A stretch of DNA of 64,000 bases. It comes from Acanthosepion pharaonis. Taxonomy: Eukaryota; Mollusca; Cephalopoda; Sepiida; Sepiidae. The stretch covers positions 6,992,501 to 7,056,500 of the forward strand of contig CAHIKZ030000058.1 in the NCBI GenBank assembly GCA_903632075.3, given 5' to 3'. The position numbers and the translations under genes are program-made. Of this stretch, positions 10,651 through 21,825 are shown piece by piece (within the stretch, counting starts at the first letter, position 1; each line of letters opens with the position of its first letter). The notes under the pieces were generated by a model, which did no database searches, was not told the DNA's origin, and saw only the letters and a program-made list of their open reading frames with translations.

Positions 10651-12073
10651 AAAAATAATAAATAAATAAAATGCTTGAAGGATTAAATATATATTGGACT
10701 AGAAAATAAAATCCATTGGTTGAATCATTGAGATGTTTTCGTCATAAAATGATAAACATTGATATAATCAAAATCCGGCATCGTATATACCTATAAAAGG
10801 CGATAAGAAATATATTTCGTTTAACTCTTTCTGTACCATTTTTTTTTATTTTTAGAAACGTGTCCAATCACGGCAATTCTAGTTCCAGATGTGCACCGAA
10901 AAACTCCAGGGACATCGTTCACCGTTTCTTTTCTTTTTTGTGCAATTACATTAACAGTCGATAATCGGTCGATTAAGTCAAGCACAGCGGGCGATATTTC
11001 AGTTCATGTATGAAATGTTGCTTTTCATTCCTAATCAATCAGAACATTGGAAAATTCGTGCCAGGCAAAGAAAGAGTTAGCTACTTACGCCGTCTTTATA
11101 TTATTAAGCGATGCAGCTTTCATTAGTATCATGATTATCCTTGGGAAAATAACATTCTTTCATTCACTAGCATGCTTTGATTTTCAAAAAAAAATCGATG
11201 CAATAAAAATCATGGACAACAATGTTATTAAGTATGAGATTAATTCATTTAAAAACTTGTTTATACGTAAAATCCTTGATAATGAAATTAAAGTGTGTGA
11301 CACTCTAAAATTCATATTTGCGTTACAGTTCAATCCCACGTCGTTTGGTTGTTTCCGCTGTCTCTGATTCCTATGACAAAATTGTGACAAAGAGGCTCAC
11401 CTTAAGACACAGCTTTCAATATTCAGTCGAACCACTAAACAACAGAGCTCCTCGTCATCGTTTCTCCCTGTGGCTCTACAGAATCTCTCTCACCATCACT
11501 GGCTGCAGTGATGCCTGACCCTTCTGTCCCTGCTTGAATCACCTTCGAACCGCTGTTTGTCGCTGTACAGCCAACCTCCAGAAATGGTGATATACCACCA
11601 ATGATGATCCTATCTAGCAACGCGGGCAATTACAAACTATTGAGTATCTTCTAGTTTGCCCCAATCTTGAAGATTTGTGCAGAATTATCGACCTTGAAAC
11701 TTTAACACCCCAGGCATAGCTCTGTGTGCAACACTGGGTGGGTGTAGTGTAGCGACTCGATAAGAAGGAGATGACCTAATTGTGATTTGGCGATCCTCAC
11801 GTGTCATTTGAGTAGGGGTTTAATTGGAGCATTAGTGTGACTTTCGGTACAGTATACAGATAGACAAAGAAGAAGGCCCTCCAAAATAATGACGTAAAAC
11901 GGCATTGAAACAATAAAAACAATGTTTTTGAATGACTCGTGTTGCGGAACTGAAATAATCATCGCTTTATGATTCCTCCTATTATTTGCCCTGCAAACAA
12001 TATTTTTGCAGACACGTGCGAGGTCGATAAAAAAAAGACATAACAGAGAATTCAAACAAATAATAATTAATAA

Positions 12074-12074
<1 letters not shown>
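10651..12074. other. no supported gene
   Basis: About 1.4 kb without a recognised repeat. Frames at 11,047-11,367 (106 codons, ATG start, one hydrophobic stretch AVFILLSDAAFISIMIILG) and 11,804-12,055 (minus) show no domain I know. 11,320-11,640 has less biased base composition than its surroundings, but I cannot identify it. Confidence 0.4.

Positions 12075-12105
<31 letters not shown>
12075..12105. repeat. (AT)n microsatellite
   Basis: About 15 units. Confidence 0.95.
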
Positions 12106-12111
<6 letters not shown>

Positions 12112-12643
12112 ACTTTCAGAAAAGTAAGGAAAGAAATAAATGAACTTCATCGTTGAAGTTAACGATAGTTCAACGCCAGATGATGTCTCCGAAGTAAATA
12201 CATGCGGCGATTTTATGGGAGGAAGAAAAAGCACGTGTTGTCTCTCCCGAAGTCGAAGGGAAAGAGAGGGAGACTTAGAAAAAAAAAATCTATGCCAGGT
12301 GTAATTTTAGTCGGGGTCTGTAATTCAACACTGGATGACGAAAGCAACTGAGCATTTTACGATGGCGTTTAGATTCTAATTCATTATTCTTTTTTTTTTT
12401 TGGTCAAATAGGTTGTAGCGAGAGGGGCACGATTGGCCAATACCAGTTGAAAATCTAAGTCAAGAGAAAGACTCACTGAGTTCATATTACTTCCGGTCTT
12501 GGGCCAGCTGTTTAAACGCTTTTTCAAATAAATTTAGATTGCTCTATATTTTCACTTTTGAAGATTATATTGAGCATTCTCTTTGTTTAGCCGTTCATTT
12601 TGATAAATATGAGTTTTGCCATAGATTGAATTTATAAAGTATG

Positions 12644-12709
12644 CATGTATGTATATACATACATATATGTATATGCATGTATGTATATACATACATATAT
12701 ATATATATG

Positions 12710-12741
<32 letters not shown>
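12644..12741. repeat. compound ATGTATAC/(AT)n/(GT)n microsatellite
   Basis: Imperfect ATGTATGTATATACATACAT units pass into AT and then GT repeats. The frame across it encodes only Y/I/H/T repeats. Confidence 0.9.
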
Positions 12742-13479
12742 AAGACGTGATACTTTAACAAACTAACAAGACGTGCAACGACATAATATTTGAAAAAAAA
12801 AAGATGAAACTGAAATAGAGAAACATTCTTTTATAATGACTTGCGAAAAACAAAATTACTTCGATCCAAAGCATAGAAAAAAAAACCTGTCTCGTTAAAT
12901 TCAATCCAAAATAATTGTATTTTCAATTTTTTTTATTGTATTTTTCTAATTTTTGACTAAATTGTTATAATATCAATTAAAATTGCATGGGGTGAACTCG
13001 ATTAAAAATAATCGTCAAGCATTTAATACGGATTGCTTTTTTGACTGGGTCGATAATTTTTCAGTAATCCTTCATAAATATTTATTTTTAAGTATTTTAC
13101 AAGAAGTTATACAGAAATAATTGTTTTCTTTCTTTTTCATTGGTTTGATTGCAAAAATTCGACTTAGCATTTAGAATATGTTAAAAAATATCATTTTCAT
13201 CTTCAGTTTTCTTTTATAAAAATAGATGTCCTGTAAATAGGTAAAGTACATATTAATTTGCCACAGAGAAAAAAAAGTGGGTAAGAGGTATTAAGGATCA
13301 GTAAAAATCTTCAGTGATTGGGATGTGAAAGCGGAACAGTAGGATCAATGCAAGAACCATGCACGCTTTATGGCAAAAGTCTCATCTGATTTAAAATAAT
13401 AATTTTGAAAAATAGACTTTAACGGTTTGGATCCGCGTTCACGCTTTCTTGATCGACTATGCACAAGAATGTCAACATT

Positions 13480-13481
<2 letters not shown>

Positions 13482-13519
<38 letters not shown>

Positions 13520-13796
13520 AAGAGAGAGAGAGAGAGCGAGAGAGAGAGACGCGCATCGCCATATCAAACGCTCCTTCGTTGTTTCTTCTACTTCTTTCAG
13601 GCTGCACGTTGTTTTCAATTGGAGAATTGTATTTTACCGTCAGGGTTAATTATTTATAAAACAGAATGCCAAGCAATTCCCCCCAGTATAGTAATGCAAA
13701 TGTCAAATCGTCGACTTATATCTCGGTCATCAATTCTGGCATTTTTGAAGCGACGAAAAAGCAGGAAGAAAAAAGAGAGAAAGAAAGAAAGGAGTC

Positions 13797-13831
<35 letters not shown>

Positions 13832-13850
13832 GGGGAGAGAGGGAGAAAAG
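13482..13850. repeat. two (GA)n tracts around unclassified sequence
   Basis: (GA)n at about 13,482-13,550 and 13,797-13,850, the second ending in a G-rich GGGGGGAGAGAGGGAG run. A 143-codon frame spanning them is RE-repeat coding and has no gene character. Confidence 0.9.
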
Positions 13851-14012
13851 TTGGTTAATATAGTAAAAGTCGTTTTCAATAAATTTGTAAACTGGCATTG
13901 ATTTTTGATTTTTGTGGTGCTAGTGGGTGGAAACAAAAATGAATTAGTGAGTATATCGAAATGATAATGTGGTATATATTACTGACATTATATTTCGCTT
14001 AATATCTAAAAT

Positions 14013-14018
<6 letters not shown>

Positions 14019-14053
<35 letters not shown>
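14019..14053. repeat. (AT)n microsatellite
   Basis: About 17 units, flush against an inverted repeat. Confidence 0.96.
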
Positions 14054-14057
<4 letters not shown>

Positions 14058-14180
14058 CTTTATTATAATTTAATCATATAGACAAAATCATTTTACGCAC
14101 TACAAAGGTGCAACTTGGTTTCAGTGCATTTCAACTGCACTTCGATGGTTTTGTCTATGATAAAATTATAATAAAGGAAT
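14054..14180. repeat. small inverted-repeat element with degenerate hammerhead-like loop
   Basis: Arms 14,054-14,097 (ATTCCTTTATTATAATTTAA...) and 14,143-14,180 are inverse complements with few differences. On the minus strand the loop carries AGTGCA, a 7 nt loop and TGCACT, followed by GAAAC: a stem II plus GAAAC arrangement. The expected CTGANGA is degenerate (CCATCGA). Confidence 0.6.
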
Positions 14181-14271
14181 AATTATCGCTCTACTATCGG
14201 TAACGAGTCCTCTTTTGGATTAATGCTGGGAACGTTGGAATTTATATATTACTTTCGTTCTCATCGCATCG

Positions 14272-14273
<2 letters not shown>

Positions 14274-14330
<57 letters not shown>
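14274..14330. repeat. (AT)n microsatellite
   Basis: About 28 units. Confidence 0.97.
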
Positions 14331-14333
<3 letters not shown>

Positions 14334-14429
14334 AAAGAAAAAGCCGACCAATTTAAGGTCCCATTATAATAATTTATTTCACCAGAGCCCTTTTAAAGGA
14401 CGCCGGATCATCAGATAGCACTTCAAAAA

Positions 14430-14505
14430 TATACATATCATGCGTCTAGGATGAAACAGCCTGTCGTCTCTGAGTGTTGACTTTAATGTTCACTTTTATA
14501 TTTAA

Positions 14506-14510
<5 letters not shown>
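14430..14510 (+). repeat. family D repeat, 5'-truncated copy
   Basis: Carries GATGAAACAGCCTGTCGTCTCTGAG and GTTGACTTTAATGTTCACTT, the downstream half of family D. The CTGANGA half of the hammerhead-like core has been replaced. Ends in (AT)n. Confidence 0.65.
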
Positions 14511-14561
<51 letters not shown>

Positions 14562-14580
14562 TTAAATATATATATATAAA
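14511..14580. repeat. (AT)n microsatellite, interrupted
   Basis: AT runs 14,511-14,557 and 14,568-14,578 between two family D copies. Confidence 0.95.
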
Positions 14581-14610
14581 TAAATAAATCATATATATAC
14601 TTAAATTTAA

Positions 14611-14757
14611 ATATAGGCGGCCTGACGATTGCGTCCAGCATGAAACAGCTTGTCGCCTCTGAGTTTTGACTTCAATGTTCCCTTTCATATTTATATTTAC
14701 ATACACTCTATCTCTGATATTGAGCACTTTATCCCATAAATATAGCACACCTTAAAA

Positions 14758-14760
<3 letters not shown>
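14611..14760 (+). repeat. family D repeat, copy with complete hammerhead-like core
   Basis: Ordered blocks: hammerhead-like core, TTTTGACTTCAATGTTCCC, ACACTCTATCTCTGATATTGAGCAC and CCCATAAATATAGC, then (AT)n. The same order occurs at 27,130-27,265 and 43,985-44,110. This is the best-preserved + strand copy. Confidence 0.75.
14616..14660 (+). ncRNA. hammerhead ribozyme-like motif, type I (family D)
   Basis: CTGACGA at 14,622-14,628 and GAAA at 14,642-14,645 flank a short hairpin TTGC / GTCCA loop / GCAT. Stem III is ACA, loop GCT, TGT. The predicted cleavage dinucleotide UC ends at 14,654. Stem I pairs GGC (14,619-14,621) with GCC (14,655-14,657). All universally required core positions are present. 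The first stem II pair is T-T instead of G-C, and stems I and III are very short, so any activity might need a dimer. Confidence 0.62.

Positions 14761-14818
<58 letters not shown>
14761..14818. repeat. (AT)n microsatellite
   Basis: About 29 units closing the family D copy. Confidence 0.97.
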
Positions 14819-14820
<2 letters not shown>

Positions 14821-15099
14821 AAGACTGTCGTTAAATTATCTTGCTATTTAATATTAGTTAAAAAATAGTCTATCTAGTCAAATTGCACCTTAATCCTTTC
14901 AATGTACTTCTCGTCGGTTCTCACACATTTGTCCTTCATAATAGCAAATGTTTCATCGCGTTCTCTCTAGTCTGCGATTTTCAAAGGCGATTCTAAGTTT
15001 GGGAAAAAAGTCAGAAGTTTCAGGAAACAAATCTAGTCTATGGGGGCGCTGACAAATAAACCCCCGCTGAAATTATTATGTAAATCATATAAATTTAAA

Positions 15100-16380
15100 T
15101 AGCTCAAAAGGTCCAGGACCACCATTTGTCAAATGAAACCAGTCCTCATTTCTAAATTCTCCAACTAATTGTTTAGTCCCTTTTATTGGTTATATTTTGA
15201 AATATTTGGAATTTACGAAAATGGATTCACTGAAGTTATTATGCAGATTAATAAATTTTCGTTTAAGGATTCTAAAATCTAATAAAAACTTATTTTTTCA
15301 TAATATATGTTGCAGCATGGCTAATGGAAAGAATCTAGCAAATGCTGAAAAACGGAAATAAACAAAATTATTGAGGGAGGGAATGTTCACATTGGCAATA
15401 TCAAAGGAAGTTCGCAGAGATCATCCGATTATAAAGAGAGCTGTTGAAAATATACATAAATTGAGAACTAGAAGCAAAGGAAAAGGCTTTAGGGTTTTGT
15501 CTTCTTTAGCGGAACGTAAACTAAAGCGAATTATAGCGAAGTTACTGGCCAGTTCCCAGATCATTGAACAGGGTGGAATTGATAGAATCAAGATGGACAA
15601 AATTGTAGAATAATTAGTAAATTGGGGTCTGTCAAGGAAACTTCTCTCAGTACATCAAATATTTTAAGGCATCAAAATAAGGCCACTAAATGTATGAAAA
15701 CTGACCTTTCTAACGTAATTTTCACGGAAGAATCTCGGGTTACATTCTATGGACCTAATCGATTTATCCGATGCAGATTTTTGTAGCTAAATGAAGGCAG
15801 TAATGAAGCGGCAGTGTGATGATATGAGCTGGAATTGTCGTTCCAGCCATTATAGAACCATTCAAAGTCGATGAAGGAGTTAAACTGAACTACTGCGATT
15901 TCATATAGATGACTTAGTATGGTACAAATCCCAGTCCCGCAGTTTCAGTGAAGTGCGTGTTTGGGTATAAAATTTCTCCTTTTCATATATCTAAGGTTGA
16001 CTATAAATGTTTCAAGTCTAAAAGTTTTACAGGAGAGAAGATAATGGAATGGCCTCAATCAAGTCCCGATCTGAATCCGATCGAAAATCTATGGTCAATT
16101 TTGAAGATGAAATTACATGAAGGTAGTAAACAATATAACAGTAAAGCAGACCCGTGTCGGAAATTAAACCTGCCAAAGTAAAAAAAATTAACAAAATCAA
16201 TGGATAATAGATTGCTAGCTGTTATTGAGATGAAAATCTCTATATTAAGATATAAATACTTCAAAGACTTATATATATTTATTGTTTGTTTTGTTATAGA
16301 TTTTGATCAATTGTTGGCGACTTTATTACATAGTTATTGTTATGGTCCAAGGTTAGGACCATGGAAGAACAACACGAAAC
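15100..16380 (+). mobile_element. Tc1-like DNA transposon, near full length, dead
   Basis: A Tc1-type transposase frame starts at ATG 15,317 (MANGKNLANAEKRK). It shows the HTH region (REGMFTLAISKEVRRDH...IKRAVENI, 15,371-15,613), TEESRVTFYGPNRFIR for the second catalytic Asp region, and EWPQSSPDLNPIENLWSILK (near 16,050) for the DPNPIE/DLNPIENLW signature ahead of the last acid. The frame closes near 16,255 after SMDNRLLAVIE. Multiple stops and frameshifts kill it. Edges near 15,104-15,180 and 16,300-16,375 share diverged inverted blocks (GGTCC...GGACCA, CCAAC.AATTG), giving about 1.28 kb, as expected for Tc1. Confidence 0.85.
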
Positions 16381-18173
16381 ACAACAGTAGAAATAACAAA
16401 GAATATATTACACAAGAAATAATACAAGAAGTGAAAAGGTTAGTAAGACTGTCCGACTGGTTTGGCGTGACTGCTATCAGCTTGACTCGATTCGATACCG
16501 TCCCAATACCGTTTTAATACCAAATCCGTTCGTCTCTCTTGAGAGGCGTAGTATCTATAGCGTTCGGAAGAGTTCAGTCTGTCGGTCTAGGTAGGCACCA
16601 TGACAGTTATTAAGGAAAAAAGTATTTTTTGGTGTAAAAACTTCAAACTGTAGTTTTTATAATAAATCCAATAACTTTTATAAAACAAGTTGAAGCTACC
16701 TAAAAATTTAACACAAGCTTTATTTTGAAGCCTAAATTAATCGTTTAAAATCTGACAGACATTTTTCAAAGCAACCTCGAGTTATTGAGGTTTATGTGAT
16801 TTGCATAATAACTTCATCGTATAAGTGACGCGATGTTTTGCCAAGAACTGTGTACGGGATGTCATTGTGAATGCGATGGCTGCACAATAAACACGCTCAC
16901 CCAGTGAGACCTGGCTGCCAACTGAGTAACATCACATAGTTCATAGCCTGCGCAATAAGTTCCCTCTTTTGTATTGCCAAACTATATCAAGGCTGCCCAA
17001 CAAGTTCTCAGAATGGCTGCATCCTTTCCGGACAGATCTCGCATTAATGTGCTTGTTAGTATGTTAATAAATTCATATTACTGTTTTAAATTCTGTGAAG
17101 TGGATAAATTGTTACGAGCATGAGAAACAGAATTGAATTTTTGATGGTTACTTCGTATGAATACCTTTGGGCTAGGCATGAATCCACACCTTCCTGTTTT
17201 CAGGTTTATTGCTTGATATTTCAATAAAATGTCTTGTCACTAGTATATTATGATGGCCGATGGAGTAAGGAAATTGTTTGTGTACACTTTGACACATCAC
17301 TCTCCCATAGGTAACTTGCCATAGCCGTAGCAGCAAAAATATTTGACATCTATATTCAATCTTACCGGAAACCAATTAGAATTCATATATTGTTATATTT
17401 AGATTTGTTGTTGCCAATGCATGGTTGTCAGCAAGAGAAAAACACATGATTCGAAATACGAATTGAAAATATCAAAATTAAACAAGTACAGCATTTGAAA
17501 TAAGTGAGTAGAGATGACGGAGAATGTGGCACCGAAATCCGAAGATACATTGGCATAGCAAAAACTGCCTCCCGAAAAATAAATAAAACTTAACGGATAG
17601 GACTATGGAAGAAAGATTTATTCTTCCATTTGTACTTTCCCCATTATGGGCATTATCATATCCATGATATAATAACACTGTACTTCCTGAATGGAATAGA
17701 ATGGCTGAAAGGAAAAGGAATGGCAAATATATATATTCCCAGTGATACTTTTATACCATTAAGGCATACACAAAACTATGCATACATATATCACACGTGG
17801 AGAATAATATACAACATATATTTATACAGCAAAGCAGAGTGTAAAGAGAAACAAAAAGGAAGGATCTTACATATAATATGGAGATAATACTGTGTCTGTA
17901 GAAAACCAAGTTCGGGGCTCCAGATAAAAACGCGCCGAATTCATCTGTGTACCAAGCAAGGACATATTCCACGAACGGGAAATATCGAGTCTTGGGTTGG
18001 AGTTTCTGGAAAAGATATATTCCCAAAGGGAAACGGCACCATTGACTTGTAAGCTGTTGGAAAGGCAGTCGCTGATGTTGATTTATTCGATTATGTATAT
18101 TTGGATGAATATCACCACCAGAATTAGGAGTAGGTGCGCTGTATTGAGTCTGGTTAGTTCTCTCTTCGTTACC
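16381..18173. other. no supported gene
   Basis: About 1.8 kb without recognised repeats. Short frames at 17,172-17,375, 17,478-17,726 and 17,751-18,026 (all minus) show no known domain. 16,800-17,050 is less AT-rich but unidentified. Confidence 0.4.
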
Positions 18174-18345
18174 GAGGCCCGGTAGCCCAGTGGTATGATG
18201 CTTGCATATCGGTCCGGGTTCGATTCTCAGTAGTGGATGCGCACTGCTGATGAATCACCAAAAGGACGAAACGCCGTGCTTTCTGGATTCTGTTGAGGAT
18301 TCTTGTTCTAGATTCAATGAATTATTATGTGAAATTATTCAAATC
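18174..18345 (+). mobile_element. tRNA-derived SINE carrying a hammerhead-like module
   Basis: CCCGGTAGCCCAGTGGTATG (A-box-like) and CGGGTTCGATTCTC (B box) form a tRNA head at 18,178-18,230. Next come CAGTAGTGGATGCGCACTG, CTGATGA (18,247-18,253), a weak TCACC/GGAC hairpin and GAAAC, then CTTTCTGGATTCTG. tRNA-like SINEs with a downstream hammerhead are known from schistosomes (Sm-alpha type) and other invertebrates. This one looks like the same architecture, slightly decayed. It is followed by (AT)n. Confidence 0.68.
18247..18281 (+). ncRNA. hammerhead-like motif in SINE
   Basis: CTGATGA at 18,247-18,253, GAAA at 18,268-18,271. Stem II is weak (one or two mispairs). There is essentially no stem III. 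GCAC (18,241-18,244) can pair with GTGC (18,276-18,279) as a stem I. Core bases are intact, geometry is minimal, activity unproven. Confidence 0.5.
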
Positions 18346-18357
18346 TCCAACAATTTC

Positions 18358-18360
<3 letters not shown>

Positions 18361-18406
<46 letters not shown>

Positions 18407-18408
18407 TA
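18361..18408. repeat. (AT)n microsatellite
   Basis: About 22 units 3' of the SINE. Confidence 0.96.
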
Positions 18409-19499
18409 ATAATAATAGTACAGGATAATAGATAAGTAATAGATCCGTTGGTATAAAATCAAATATTAAAACTGATCCACAAAGAGAGCTTTTGTATTTA
18501 TTATAACAGAGCATATAAATTACACAGCAAAAAAAGAAAAAAATTCCAAATTACCTCATTTGGGTATAAATCTATTTCAGCCAAGGCAAAGTACGTTGGT
18601 CTTCTTCAACCCTGGTGGATGGACTGTTTTCGTATCGGAATCAGAGCTTTAGTATTTAACTTCGACTGCAGTCGAGAAATTGGTACCGACCCTACCCAAA
18701 TCGACAAAATTCAGGAGTCGGTGGTAAGGAGAGGACGGAAGATATCTGTCTATGGGGGAAGAAGCTAAACTGATTCAACCCGGATATTAACCTTATAATT
18801 TAAATTGGGGTTGTATGAAAAATGAGGTGTTGAATTAGAATTAAACAAGAGCCGAAAAGGGAGTTTATATATAAACAAAGTTTTTAATTATTTATAAAAA
18901 AAATTTGGTTCCCACTAAAAAATACAGAATTATGAGGTGTATTAAGAAGATCAATAATAAATCGTATTTAGATAATTTATGCAAAGAAATAATATTTTTT
19001 TAAAAAGCATATTATTCAGGAATACAAATTTTTAAAGATAAACCAATTTAAAGATAAAATAAATTATCCATTTATAACTTTAAGGATAAGTTAAATTAGT
19101 AAGAAAAACAAACTATACCCGGAATTATTTAAAAAAAAACAACAACAACAAAACAAAGCAAAAAAATAAATAAAAAAAACACATATATATAAAATTGTGT
19201 ATTTGAGCAGCAGTCCCTCTTTCATCCTTGTTAGTAGTTTTTAACGACTGAAAAAAAATTTCGTTTAAGTTTTTTATTTAATTTTTCTTGTGTTCTTATA
19301 TTTTTTTCTTTTCTGGATATAAATTATGTAGAAATATTCCGTACGTCAGGGCACTTTCAATTATTCTTTTAGCTATTATCAAAGACGATTTTATTTTTAT
19401 TTTTAATTGAAGATATGGATTTTTTTTATGTATATAACTAGAATTATGAGAATGCTTTATTTTCCAAAAACGGTCAGCTCATTGTGTCAGTGTTCATAG
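18409..19499. other. no supported gene
   Basis: AT-rich, with many A- and T-runs (18,890-19,420). The part nearest 19,500 may be 3' flank of the PLE remnant, but nothing is recognisable. Confidence 0.4.
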
Positions 19500-20125
19500 T
19501 TGATGTTAATGAGTTTTGTCTTTTTCTTATTTGCTAATAATGCTTCCATTATTTTTAGCCTTTTCTTTTTTACATGTGGATGAGTCTAGTCTATTTGTAT
19601 TGTCAACGAGTATGTTGCGGATGGAGTTTGGTAGATCTCCGTGTTTATTTAAGTGAGACTTAACTGAGTTATCAGAGAGATATAACATGAGTCTTCTTGT
19701 TAGATATATTTTAGTATCTCTAATATAATTATTTATGCATTTAGTTCGATCACAGTTTCTTAAGTGATATGTAAATTCATAAATAATATTGGTTCTCTGG
19801 AATTTGGATCTTGTAGGTGAGTTATTGTTGTTGACGATGAGGTTAGCAGTTTTAAATTTTTTGTAGTAGATAATTTAATTCTCTTGTTGTTCTTGTTTCA
19901 ACTAGTTGTATATTTCTTTATAATGTTTCTAAGGAAATATTCATCCTGTTTGTAGTTACCGTGCATTTGATTTTTATAGAAAATGTTAATGTTATTGTTT
20001 TTATCTGTATGTTCAGTGTTATTATTGGTTACCTTAGAAAGGAAAAAAATTCTAATTTGGTGATCTATGAGGTAATTCTGAAAAGTGTTATTAACTAGCG
20101 TTTGTTTCAGTGAATACTGAATGCT
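19500..20125 (-). pseudogene. Penelope-like element: linker and GIY-YIG endonuclease remnant
   Basis: Minus-strand frames give IFYKNQMHGNYKQDEYFL and RNIIKKY, then a 98-codon stop-free frame (19,823 to the stop at 19,528). That frame has NIIYEFTYHLRNC (GIY half, about 19,762-19,792), NNYIRDTKIYLTRRL (YIG half, about 19,711-19,728) and HLNKHGDLPNSIRNIL. This order (KNQMHSNYK..DE, I-Y-x-F-x-C, Y-I/V-G-x-T-x-x-x-L-x-R-R-L, H-x-x-x-H) is the C-terminal GIY-YIG part of PLEs as I know them. The catalytic Gly of YIG is Arg here and the upstream frame is broken, so it is inactive. It has no ATG and is easily missed. Confidence 0.72.
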
Positions 20126-20189
20126 TTAATATTTGGGTATCATTTATATCACAAAAATGAGAGAGGACATCCCTTATACTCAAAAAGTA

Positions 20190-21345
20190 TAAATACCATT
20201 AAATTCATAATTCCGTTGGCTATCATTTCTAAACTAAATCCCCACAAGGTTTACGGATTCTACGGTATCCATTCAATTGTTCTAAAGAAATATATTCATT
20301 AACCGGCTCCTCTCCTCTGTAAACACTGTTTGTATTTCCTGCCTTCAAGAACTCTGGGGAATATTCTGACCCCATAAATTATCTTTTACCACTTTTTGGC
20401 AAATTACTAGATGCTCTAATGAACACCAAATTGGCTAAGCATCTTACTTCACACGGCCTCTTTTTGGATAAACAATATGGCTTCCGTTTTCCCAGGTCTA
20501 TCGACGTCGTGTTAACAGCCATCACTGGTTTTTCATATGAATTTTTAGATAAGATCAGCGAAGCTCAGGCTGTGGATCTAGATATCTCAAAGGCGTTCGA
20601 TATGGTAGCCTCTACAAGCTCAAGGGGTACAATACCTCTGGACGAATATTCGGCTTAATCGAATTGTTCCTAAGAAATTGTGTAAGAAAGGTAGTATTTA
20701 AAGGGGACGTTTCTAGATTATTTTATATTAATGCAGCCGTTTCATATCATTGGAACTACGCTGTTTCTGATCTTCATTAACGACATTCCCGATGTCATTA
20801 GTTCCTAATTAAGTATTTATAAAGGCGATACAACTATTTACTCCTGTCTCAGCACAAGTCCTACAGATCCGATAATGTAAAACTGACAATTCCTCTCGAA
20901 AAGATCCCCCCAATCAGTTCTTAACTGGTGCAAGGAATGGCTTGTAAATTTTTACGCCTCCAAAATAAAACTGCTTTCATTTAGTCACCACGGGGAAAGT
21001 TTTCTGCTTGCCATCAGATGAACAACATTTTGCGACTTCCCGGGCTCCCATTTTCCACTGACATAAGTGTGTGTGTGTGCGTGTGTGTGTGCGTGTGTGT
21101 GTGTGGGGTGGGGGTTATGTTGAATCAATTGCTATGTCTAATGTTAGGAAAGTTGGCTCACCGTGTCGTATCAGACATCTTTCTCGTCGGAATCAATTTT
21201 GCAAATTTATAAATCTACCATTTTTCCGTACATTGAATACTACTGTTATATCCTTGTTGCTTTATTGTTCTTTTCCTCAATTCTTCTCACTAAGGTTTTC
21301 TCATTCCTGTACCCCCCACCCCTGCGTCATAGTATCATTATTACC
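20190..21345 (+). mobile_element. Jockey-like LINE reverse transcriptase remnant
   Basis: Blocks in order on +: SKLNPHKVYGFYGIHSIVL (RT start), MNTKLAKHLTSHGLFLDKQYGF (20,419 on), AVDLDISKAFDMV (catalytic Asp block, about 20,570-20,605), FLIFINDIPD (about 20,770-20,800), then PGLPFSTDI. After a (GT)n expansion follow VESIAMSNVRKVGS, then VRHLSRRNQFCKF and INLPFFRTLNTT-type thumb sequence (21,163-21,250). The YADD box has decayed (the expected region reads YKGDTTIYS). Several frameshifts make it a dead copy of the same general clade as 1440-2530. Confidence 0.82.
21069..21105. repeat. (GT)n microsatellite inside the Jockey remnant
   Basis: Interrupted GT/GC repeat exactly between two otherwise contiguous protein blocks of the RT. 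Confidence 0.93.
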
Positions 21346-21669
21346 TTGCTTAGGGTGAAATGATTAAAAAAACAGCAAAAACAAACAAACAAACAAACAA
21401 AAAAAAAAAAGAAATCAACGCACTGATAAATCCATCAGAATGAAAAAAACACGAATTAAAATCATAACGTTTCAAGGACCAAACACTGTAATGAAAAATA
21501 TATAAAAATTCTATTGAATTAAAAAAAAAAACATAATTTATTCGGTTCTTGAAAATTTCCAACAATTAGAAGGGAAACATACTGAAGATGTTGACATTTC
21601 TCATTACCTTAAAAAGTTAGGAAAGGAACTCTAATACACAATAAAAGTACGGTAACATGTAGTAGACTT

Positions 21670-21785
21670 GAGAAGGATATTTTCCTGAAAAGTGTTTTTA
21701 ACGAAAGGTTTTATTAATTTCAACGGACAATAACGCTAACTGTTCGATTAATAGATGCCAAATGTTTCCTTATAAGTACAAAGTT
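21670..21785. repeat. family I interspersed repeat
   Basis: TTTTCCTGAAAAGTGTTTTTAACG ... ATGCCAAATGTTTCCTTATAA, similar in order to 555-640. Unknown class. Confidence 0.5.
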
Positions 21786-21790
21786 TATAG

Positions 21791-21792
<2 letters not shown>

Positions 21793-21822
<30 letters not shown>
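21793..21822. repeat. (AT)n microsatellite
   Basis: About 15 units ending exactly where the inverted-repeat element starts. Confidence 0.95.

Positions 21823-21825
<3 letters not shown>

Noticed and set aside
13427..13858. 143-codon Arg/Glu-rich frame
   Set aside because: Read-through of two (GA)n tracts.
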